From positions 1-40,232 of the forward strand of contig NZ_JAFKEC010000055.1 in the NCBI RefSeq assembly GCF_017848315.1: a stretch of DNA of 40,232 bases. The letters are read 5' to 3'. Below the pieces are notes generated by a model, which worked only from the letters and a program-made list of their open reading frames with translations, was not told the DNA's origin and did no database searches. The stretch comes from Pseudomonas palmensis (lineage in GTDB: Bacteria; Pseudomonadota; Gammaproteobacteria; Pseudomonadales; Pseudomonadaceae). How positions within the stretch are numbered: position 1 is the stretch's first letter; each line of letters starts with the position of its first letter. Of the stretch, positions 35,217 through 40,232 are shown piece after piece. Both the position numbers and the translations under genes were made by a program.

Positions 35217-35381
35217 ATGAACACCTTGCGACATACGCTGGCCCGGCCTGTCCGTACCGAACAAGCCCCCCTGGAACATCGAGACGCGCCGCCCGTATGC
35301 GCGTCACCAGCCCGCAATGGCAGCCAACGGCAACCCCTGAAGTGTGATCGACATGGGCAATCCTGCCAAAGGAGCCGGTGA
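35217..35381 (+). CDS. Possible 54-codon leader ORF upstream of the lipoprotein
   Basis: A 54-residue arginine- and proline-rich reading frame (MNTLRHTLARPVRTEQAPLE at the start) with GGGAG 6 bases before its ATG. Its stop TGA at 35379-35381 shares one base with the ATG of the lipoprotein gene (TGATG), the arrangement of a translationally coupled pair. The product has no recognisable domain, signal or membrane segment. It could be a leader whose translation sets access to the downstream ribosome site AAAGGAG (35368-35374), which lies inside it. A chance frame is equally possible. Confidence 0.3.
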   Translation: MNTLRHTLARPVRTEQAPLEHRDAPPVCASPARNGSQRQPLKCDRHGQSCQRSR

Positions 35382-35875
35382 TGCCCATCCATCTTGCCAC
35401 CAGAGCTTGTTGTTTGCTGGCAGCAGTACTGCTGACTGGCTGCATCCATCCGAGCCAGCAGTCGACGCCTCATGCGCCAGGCACCCAGGCGTCGAGCAGC
35501 GAGCTTTCCTCCGTCGACGCTTCGCCTGGCGAAGCCGCTGCGCGCGCACGTTGCACGCGCTACTTCGAGTCGGGGCAGTGGAGCTACCGCTACGACCCAG
35601 GCATCCGCAAGAACGCCTGGACCCTGGAGCTCACGCCTACCTATTGCGGGCGACGCATCCACCAGGACGAAACCAACGCCGCCTACACGGAGCTGTACAA
35701 GCGCTACGGCAGTGACTGGCGCTGGCGCCTCGACAACGGGGGCGGCATGCGTCGTCAGTTGGTGTGCCACCTGGCCACCGCCCGCTACAAGAAAACCTGG
35801 AACCTGGAGCCTTTTCGACCCGATGTGTCTCATCGCGTATCGGTGGCTGCCGGTTGCAATCCGACGCCACGTTGA
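35381..35875 (+). CDS. Cysteine-rich secreted lipoprotein, DUF2599-like domain
   Basis: A 164-residue lipoprotein: the signal sequence ends in the lipobox LTGC (lipid on C21), then a Ser/Pro/Gln-rich linker to about residue 57, then a single compact domain (58-162). That domain has four cysteines, at RCTRYF, TYCGR, VCHL and GCNP, plus the blocks WTLELTPTYC, MRRQLVCHLAT and EPFRPDVSH. The same domain forms the C-terminus of the next gene's product. I believe it corresponds to DUF2599, recalled rather than searched. ATG 35381 follows AAAGGAG by 6 bases; a GTG at 35378 is less likely. The two adjacent proteins probably arose by domain duplication and may act together at the cell surface. Confidence 0.72.
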   Translation: MPIHLATRACCLLAAVLLTGCIHPSQQSTPHAPGTQASSSELSSVDASPGEAAARARCTRYFESGQWSYRYDPGIRKNAWTLELTPTYCGRRIHQDETNAAYTELYKRYGSDWRWRLDNGGGMRRQLVCHLATARYKKTWNLEPFRPDVSHRVSVAAGCNPTPR

Positions 35876-35911
35876 CAGGCAGTTTCAGCACTGCAGCACA
35901 AGGAGTGGACC

Positions 35912-37183
35912 ATGAACAGGTTAAAGGTGTTGATGTTTCTGGGGTGCGTCGCAGCCAGTGCGCCGGGGTTGGCACAGTGGGCGCCTGGCTCACCACGCAG
36001 CTCGCTGGAGGACGGCAACGCCACCGTAGCCGACCTCAGGTACAACTACAGCGCAGGCAACTCGCATTGCGGTGATTCAGGCAAACCGCCGTTTCTATGC
36101 AGCGGTGTCCTGATGCGCGTCACCCAGCGGCCGCAGAACCCCGGGGCATTTCGCATCTGGGACCCTAGCCCGACCTCGGGGAGAAGTGGCGGAACGTCGT
36201 TCTCCTACATACGTTACGACGCAAGGTTCAGGTCAGTGGCGTGGGGATTCAACGACGGTCTGATCATGTATCCCCAGGACCGCAGGCCAGCGGGCAAGGA
36301 CCTGCTGATGGTGCAGTGCGCCTACAGCATGGATGGCTGGAACTGGTTCAGGAACACACCCTGCGGCACCATGGTCTACGAGGGAGTTGTTTACCCACAC
36401 AGCCGGCCATGCCAGAGCCAGGGCGTCACCACGCCTCAACAATGGCTCGGGATCTGGTACCAGCCCGCCAAGTACCGCCCGCTGAATCAATGCGGCTTCG
36501 ACATGCGCAGGGGCGTTGCCAACAGTGCCGGTTACTTCATGCTCATGCTGCAGATGAAAAACATACTGGCCGCAGAAGGGTTCAGCGAGCAGAACGAACT
36601 TGTTGTTACGACATGGCCGGCGGGTCGTGCCAGAACCCTGCCCATCCAGGCATTCTTCTATATGCCAGTGGGTGTGCCTGCCCACTGGCCGGCAGGGGTA
36701 CCGAACGGGCTGGCCGCTGCCAGGCTCAACCAGAAGGAGTTTCGGGCCGACACCGGCATCATCGTGCCCATTGTGCGGCTGACGCCACCTGCCAACATCA
36801 ATGATCACTTTCGCTTCGACTTTATCGTTGCCGATCAAGCCGAAACAGGTTCGACCGGGGTCGTGCCTCCGAAACCGGTGCCAGGCCGCTGCCCGCGCTA
36901 CATAGACTCGGTGAAATGGGGCGCGATCAATGGCAACCAGTGGAGCCTGGAAATCAAGCCTTCCGCCTGTACCCGCACTATCGCCGCAGACCAGACCGAC
37001 CTGGCGTTCCAGGAGCTGCTGAACAAGGCCGGCAGTGACCGGCAGTGGAGCAACACCAACAGCATGCGTCGCCAGTTCGTCTGCCTGCTGACCACGTACC
37101 GAACCAAAGCATCCTGGTTCATCGAGCCGCATCGCCCTTATGTGTCCCACGAGGCGGCGGTCAAGGCCAACTGCAACCCCTAG
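35912..37183 (+). CDS. Secreted HvnA (halovibrin)-like protein with DUF2599-like C-terminus
   Basis: A 423-residue exported protein with a signal peptide cleaved near residue 21 (GLAQ). The large N-terminal region (about 25-310) has YNYSAGNSHCGDSGKPPFLC, IWDPSPTSGRSGGTSFSYIR and PCQSQGVTTPQQWL. From memory this resembles Pseudomonas proteins annotated as halovibrin HvnA, a family named after a secreted Vibrio fischeri enzyme reported to act on NAD; that link is unverified. The C-terminal domain (about 325-422) repeats the four-cysteine domain of the lipoprotein upstream: CPRYIDSVKW, SACTR, MRRQFVCLLTTYR, EPHRPYVSH. Many cysteines suggest a disulfide-bonded extracellular protein. AAGGAG precedes ATG 35912. 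G+C looks somewhat lower than in neighbouring genes, hinting at transfer. Confidence 0.68.
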   Translation: MNRLKVLMFLGCVAASAPGLAQWAPGSPRSSLEDGNATVADLRYNYSAGNSHCGDSGKPPFLCSGVLMRVTQRPQNPGAFRIWDPSPTSGRSGGTSFSYIRYDARFRSVAWGFNDGLIMYPQDRRPAGKDLLMVQCAYSMDGWNWFRNTPCGTMVYEGVVYPHSRPCQSQGVTTPQQWLGIWYQPAKYRPLNQCGFDMRRGVANSAGYFMLMLQMKNILAAEGFSEQNELVVTTWPAGRARTLPIQAFFYMPVGVPAHWPAGVPNGLAAARLNQKEFRADTGIIVPIVRLTPPANINDHFRFDFIVADQAETGSTGVVPPKPVPGRCPRYIDSVKWGAINGNQWSLEIKPSACTRTIAADQTDLAFQELLNKAGSDRQWSNTNSMRRQFVCLLTTYRTKASWFIEPHRPYVSHEAAVKANCNP

Positions 37184-37285
37184 ATTGCTGCAGGCCCGCA
37201 CTTTATTGCGGCCGAGCACAGGTCGTGAGTTGTCGCTTTATTGATACCTGCTGAAACTATACAGCGTGCAGTGATCGGCCCGCTT

Positions 37286-38197
37286 TCACGCCAGCCACAG
37301 CCTGAACTGCTCCTTGCAGTAATCCACGAACAACTGCGCAGGCTTGGTCAGCTGCGCACGTTTGAGCCAGGCGGCCACCAGTGCCGAACCGGTCACGTCT
37401 TCGGCGATATCCACGCACACCAGTGGCTGGCCGTCATAGCTGATGGTGGAACGTGGCCGCGTCACCAGCAGTGCGAAACCGAAACCCTGGCCGACCATGC
37501 CGCGCACCATCTCGATAGAGGGCGAGCCGAACACGATGTTCGGGTTCAGGCCCAGTTCCTCGAAAATGCTCACGAAATAGGTACGGCTGGGTTGCACGTC
37601 CAGCAGTATCATCGGCTCAAGTACCAGGTCGCGCAGCGAGACCTGGGCTTGACCGGCGAAGCGATGGCCAGCAGGCAGCAGGGCGTAGGGCCTTTGCGGC
37701 GCGGTCAGCGGCTCGGTTTCGATGGTGCTGTCCAGGTCATGCTGGTAGAAGATCGCCAGGTCGAAGCGGCCGGCCGTCAGCCCTTGTACCAGCTCTTGCT
37801 GCTCGCCATCGCGCAGGCGAATTTCCACGCCCGGAAAGCGTTGGCGAAACCCGGCGATCAGCCGCGGCAGATAGAGTGGGGCGACGGTTTCGAAACAGCC
37901 GATGTCGATCTGCCCACTCACCACGTCGTTGTCCGCCAGGGCGTTCTGCTCGAACTCATGGGCCATGCGCAGCAGTTCCTGAGCCTTGCGGTAGAACCGC
38001 GCACCGCCCGGGGTCAGTGAAACCCCCTGGGCATGATGCCGAATCAGCAACTGTACGCCGAACCCGTCTTCGAGCCCCTTGATGGCCGTGGATATCGATG
38101 GCTGTGCGATGTACAGCTTGCGCGAGGCTTCGGCCACGCTGCCGCATTCGACCGTGGTGACGAAATATCTAAGCTGACGCAGGGTATAGGACGCCAC
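37286..38197 (-). CDS. LysR-family transcriptional regulator
   Basis: A 303-residue LysR-type regulator. The N-terminal winged helix-turn-helix (about 5-64) reads YTLRQLRYFVTTVECGSVAEASRKLYIAQPSISTAIKGLE. A linker helix leads to a type 2 periplasmic-binding-like effector domain (about 93-300; GQIDIGCFETVAPLYLPRLIAGF, DLAIFYQHDL). Translation starts at GTG 38197 with GAGGTG about 6 bases upstream. It is divergent from two small hydrophilic genes and convergent with the secreted-protein gene. LysR regulators usually control a divergent neighbour, but those neighbours are not metabolic genes, so the target is unclear. The effector is unknown. Confidence 0.91.
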   Translation of the reverse strand: MASYTLRQLRYFVTTVECGSVAEASRKLYIAQPSISTAIKGLEDGFGVQLLIRHHAQGVSLTPGGARFYRKAQELLRMAHEFEQNALADNDVVSGQIDIGCFETVAPLYLPRLIAGFRQRFPGVEIRLRDGEQQELVQGLTAGRFDLAIFYQHDLDSTIETEPLTAPQRPYALLPAGHRFAGQAQVSLRDLVLEPMILLDVQPSRTYFVSIFEELGLNPNIVFGSPSIEMVRGMVGQGFGFALLVTRPRSTISYDGQPLVCVDIAEDVTGSALVAAWLKRAQLTKPAQLFVDYCKEQFRLWLA

Positions 38198-38250
38198 GCA
38201 AACACCTCAGGTTGTAGTTTTTGCCTACCTTACCGCGTGCTGGCCTTGCG

Positions 38251-38283
38251 TGCCCCGCAGGTTGCAGCGGATTTTGCGGGGCA
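38251..38283. promoter_or_regulatory. Nine-base inverted repeat in the LysR divergent gap
   Basis: TGCCCCGCA (38251-38259) and TGCGGGGCA (38275-38283) are perfect inverted repeats 15 bases apart, in the 220-base gap between the LysR regulator and the small acidic gene. It may be an operator or an mRNA hairpin. No promoter motif could be fixed with confidence in this gap. Confidence 0.4.
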
Positions 38284-38417
38284 CAGAGCATATTTTTCCT
38301 TCGCTGGCGGGTACGCGGCCCCTGACCATTGATCGGCTGGCTGGCACCTACCACGTCCAGGGGCCTCGAAAAACTGCAGGGCCCGCATTTGTCGGACCAC
38401 GACCTGAGGTGACCGCC

Positions 38418-38627
38418 ATGGCTATCGATCCACGCCCGCAGGATGACCCCCTGTGGAAGGACCCGCTCAACGACCCGCGACGCGAACACGACCCGGTGAC
38501 TGACCCGAACGTGCGTGGCGACGACGATCGCCGCGAACACCCTAACAACGTCGAGGGCATTCCCGACACCAACCCGTCAGTGCCCGAACCTGACGAGCCG
38601 ACGCCACTGTCGGATGAACGACGCTGA
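38418..38627 (+). CDS. Small hydrophilic, probably disordered protein (69 aa)
   Basis: I do not recognise a family. The 69-residue product is very rich in Asp, Pro, Arg and Glu, with repeated DP dipeptides (DPRPQDDPLWKDPLNDPRRE), no cysteine, no hydrophobic segment and no signal peptide; it should be acidic and unfolded. GAGGTGA upstream of ATG 38418 supports translation. A similar small gene follows 23 bases later, so they form a two-gene unit. Composition of this kind recalls stress- or desiccation-related hydrophilic proteins, but no motif proves that. Confidence 0.62.
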   Translation: MAIDPRPQDDPLWKDPLNDPRREHDPVTDPNVRGDDDRREHPNNVEGIPDTNPSVPEPDEPTPLSDERR

Positions 38628-38650
38628 ACCTGTACTGGAGGACGCCAAGC

Positions 38651-38920
38651 ATGATTCATGACCCGCGCAACCGCGAGCCCGTTGCTGAAGACCAGCCACA
38701 ACCGCTGCCGCAAACCTGGAAACGCCCGGACGATGGCAAGAGCCTGCCTGAACGCGATGTGGAGGTGCCGTTGCAGGATGCCGGACGCCCGGACGAAGGA
38801 GGGCAGGAGCAGAGCAATACACCCGAACCTCACAAGGAAAACCCCTACAGCCCTGACTTCAAGCCACAACGTGAGCGCAAGCCGCGCACTGATGCCGATA
38901 TCGATACCGATGGTGGCTAG
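38651..38920 (+). CDS. Small hydrophilic, probably disordered protein (89 aa)
   Basis: An unrecognised 89-residue protein, rich in Pro, Asp, Glu, Gln and Arg, opening MIHDPRNREPVAEDQPQPLP and ending DADIDTDGG. There is no cysteine, no hydrophobic stretch and no signal peptide. GGAGG lies shortly before ATG 38651, a strong ribosome site that argues for a real gene. It resembles the preceding 69-residue product in composition and in the early DPR motif rather than in clear sequence, and is probably co-transcribed with it. Function unknown. Confidence 0.68.
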   Translation: MIHDPRNREPVAEDQPQPLPQTWKRPDDGKSLPERDVEVPLQDAGRPDEGGQEQSNTPEPHKENPYSPDFKPQRERKPRTDADIDTDGG

Positions 38921-38947
38921 CACGCGATTTTGTGCTGCGATTATTTT

Positions 38948-38996
38948 AACGAACCGTTGAAAATTAAACTTTATGTTGATATTTTCTCGGTTCGTT
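38948..38996 (+). promoter_or_regulatory. Sigma-70-like promoter framed by a nine-base inverted repeat
   Basis: TTGAAA (38957-38962), a 17-base spacer and TATTTT (38980-38985) make a plausible promoter for the YheO-type regulator. It lies exactly between the arms of a perfect inverted repeat, AACGAACCG (38948-38956) and CGGTTCGTT (38988-38996). The arms would sit just upstream of -35 and over the start point, a classic autorepression layout. The tract is markedly AT-rich. Confidence 0.6.
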
Positions 38997-39015
38997 TTTT
39001 CTTGTGGTGCGCTCG

Positions 39016-39702
39016 ATGGCCCTCGATACAACCCCTGAACGCCAGCTGGTGCTGGGCGTACTGCACGCAACGGTGCAGATGCTTGGCACTGTGCTGGGAC
39101 GCACCACCGAGGTGGTCCTGCACGACCTGACCCGGCCGGAACATTCGGTGATTGCCATTGCCAACGGGCATGTCAGTGGGCGTCAGATCGGCAGCCCGGT
39201 ACTGGCCGGGCCTCGTGAAGACCAGGGGTTCAATGCGGTGCTGCAGGCCCTGCGCGACAAGGGCAGCCATACCCCGGTGGTGGTGGGCAACTACCCGAGC
39301 CTGGGCCGCGACGGCAAGACCCTGCGCAGTGCCACTGCGGTGTTCCGCGACGCCTTGGGCGAGCCCTATGCCAGCCTGTGCGTGAACACCGACTTCAGTG
39401 GCATCGCCGCCGCCCAGGCGTGCCTGGAACAGCTGCTGCCCGGCACCGGGGCAGCCCCCGGCGAGCCCACCGAGAACCAACCCGACCTCGAGCAGTTGAT
39501 GGCGCAGATCATTGATGCGGCCCTGCACGACGCACGCAGCCAGGGCCGGCGTATCGCCAAGGCGCAGAAGCTCGAGGCGGTGCGCCAGATGCACGATGGC
39601 GGACTGTTCATCGTCAAGGGCGCCGTCGAGAAAGCTGCCGCCGCACTCGGGGTGACACGCTACACCATCTACAACTACCTCGATGAAATCCGCAACCGCT
39701 GA
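39016..39702 (+). CDS. YheO/DauR-type PAS and helix-turn-helix regulator
   Basis: A 228-residue transcription factor. A YheO-like PAS domain (about 8-120; VLGVLHATVQMLGTVLGRTTEVVLHDL, SVIAIANGHVSGRQIGSP, SATAVFRD) is followed by a C-terminal HTH_22 domain (about 165-225; GLFIVKGAVEKAAAALGVTRYTIYNYLDEI). DauR of P. aeruginosa, a repressor of D-arginine catabolism, has this layout. ATG 39016 is used; GTG 39004 and 39007 are also in frame, and none has a strong ribosome site. The next gene, a serine/threonine-dehydratase-like enzyme 52 bases downstream on the same strand, is the likely target, so amino acid breakdown is the probable theme. Autoregulation is suggested by the inverted repeat around its promoter. 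Confidence 0.85.
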   Translation: MALDTTPERQLVLGVLHATVQMLGTVLGRTTEVVLHDLTRPEHSVIAIANGHVSGRQIGSPVLAGPREDQGFNAVLQALRDKGSHTPVVVGNYPSLGRDGKTLRSATAVFRDALGEPYASLCVNTDFSGIAAAQACLEQLLPGTGAAPGEPTENQPDLEQLMAQIIDAALHDARSQGRRIAKAQKLEAVRQMHDGGLFIVKGAVEKAAAALGVTRYTIYNYLDEIRNR

Positions 39703-39754
39703 GCAAGCGTTGAAATTCAATCGATCGTCGAACTGGCCTGACCTGGAGCCTGGT

Positions 39755-40232
39755 ATGTCCCTGCATCTCGAAACCCCTTTGGTACCTTCGCGCCCGCTCA
39801 GCCTGGCCAGCGGCCAGGACGTGTGGCTCAAGCTCGACGCCCTGCAGCCCTGTGGCTCGTTCAAGCTGCGTGGCGTGGGCCTGGCTTGCCAGGCCTATGC
39901 CAGGCAAGGCAAGCGCCGCTTCGTGTCCTCGTCGGGGGGCAACGCCGGTATTGCGGTGGCCTATGCGGGCCGCTGCCTGGGCTTGCCGGTGACCGTGGTG
40001 GTGCCGCAAACCACCACCGAACGCGCCAGGCAGCTGATTCGCCAGGAGGACGCCGAGGTCATCGTGCACGGCAGCGCCTGGCACGAGGCCAATGCCTATG
40101 CGCAATCGCTGCTCACCGACGACGCGGCCTTCATCCACCCCTTCGACGATCCGCTGCTATGGCAAGGCCATGCCAGCCTGATCGACGAGGTGGTCATCAG
40201 TGGGTTCAAGCCCGATGCGATCGTGCTCTCGG
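39755..40232 (+). CDS. PLP-dependent serine/threonine dehydratase-like enzyme (partial, 3' end missing)
   Basis: The frame is open from ATG 39755 (GGAG at 39745-39748 upstream) to the end of the window, giving 159 codons. It begins MSLHLETPLVPSRPLSLASG, has the PLP-lysine motif SFKLRG with K37 and the phosphate-binding-type loop SSGGNAG (59-65), then VTVVVPQTT. This is fold-type II PLP chemistry, as in L-serine/threonine dehydratases, which deaminate serine or threonine to pyruvate or 2-oxobutanoate. The C-terminal part, including the cofactor-ring contacts, lies outside the window, so the exact enzyme is open; a diaminopropionate or other beta-elimination enzyme is possible. It follows the YheO-type regulator. 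Confidence 0.85.
   Translation, partial: MSLHLETPLVPSRPLSLASGQDVWLKLDALQPCGSFKLRGVGLACQAYARQGKRRFVSSSGGNAGIAVAYAGRCLGLPVTVVVPQTTTERARQLIRQEDAEVIVHGSAWHEANAYAQSLLTDDAAFIHPFDDPLLWQGHASLIDEVVISGFKPDAIVLS

Noticed and set aside
38332..38356. A second sigma-54 promoter at a TGGCAC in the gap before the small acidic genes
   Set aside because: No GC dinucleotide at the required distance; the -12 element is absent.

Overview
The window reads as chromosomal DNA of a fluorescent Pseudomonas, most likely the P. putida group. The basis is high G+C, strongly GC-biased third codon positions, REP elements with a GCCGGCCTTGCCGGC core, and a NosP/NahK-type pair, a CdaR/glycerate kinase locus and SfnB/SfnR/SsuF-type sulfur genes. 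This assignment is inference; no rRNA or marker gene is present. I saw no tRNA, rRNA, CRISPR array or IS element, and no gene-free stretch above 300 bases.

Layout. (1) 56-3797: a FIST-domain protein (NosP-like) overlapping a hybrid sensor kinase (NahK-like), a probable nitric-oxide signalling pair. (2) 3775-4782: an aldo/keto reductase. (3) 4918-8757: a glycerate/sugar-diacid locus with an MFS permease divergent from a CdaR-type regulator, followed by glycerate kinase. (4) 9046-24662: eleven same-strand, tightly packed genes behind a near-consensus sigma-54 promoter (8961-8978). They encode a TonB-dependent receptor, a peptide-type ABC importer whose genes are split by three enzyme genes, two DszC/SfnB-like flavoproteins, a DszA/NtaA-like FMN monooxygenase, an aldo/keto reductase, an exporter-type ABC protein and an MFS exporter. 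(5) 24663-27406: the converging SfnR-like sigma-54 activator with a third DszC-like enzyme, and a divergent SsuF-like molybdopterin-binding protein. Regions 4 and 5 look like one organosulfur-scavenging regulon. The receptor has no cysteine and no methionine beyond its start, as expected of a protein made under sulfur starvation.

(6) 27450-29600: a tyrosine recombinase divergent from a KfrA-like DNA-binding coiled-coil protein, with palindromes between them. (7) 29662-30177: a GNAT acetyltransferase. (8) 30344-35097: an operon for a flavin monooxygenase, a Rid-family protein, a DUF1028 protein, an ArgE-like M20 deacylase and a polyamine-type binding protein without its permease, probably a catabolic route for an N-containing compound. 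(9) 35217-37183: a possible leader ORF, a lipoprotein, and a larger secreted protein (HvnA-like) that share one cysteine-rich domain. (10) 37286-40232: a LysR regulator, two small disordered acidic proteins, a YheO/DauR-type regulator with a promoter framed by an inverted repeat, and the start of a serine/threonine dehydratase-like gene that runs off the window.

The strongest candidate for an under-described system is the organosulfur regulon (8961-27406). The paired secreted proteins at 35381-37183 and the recombinase/KfrA pair come next. All family names come from recalled motifs; no database search was run.
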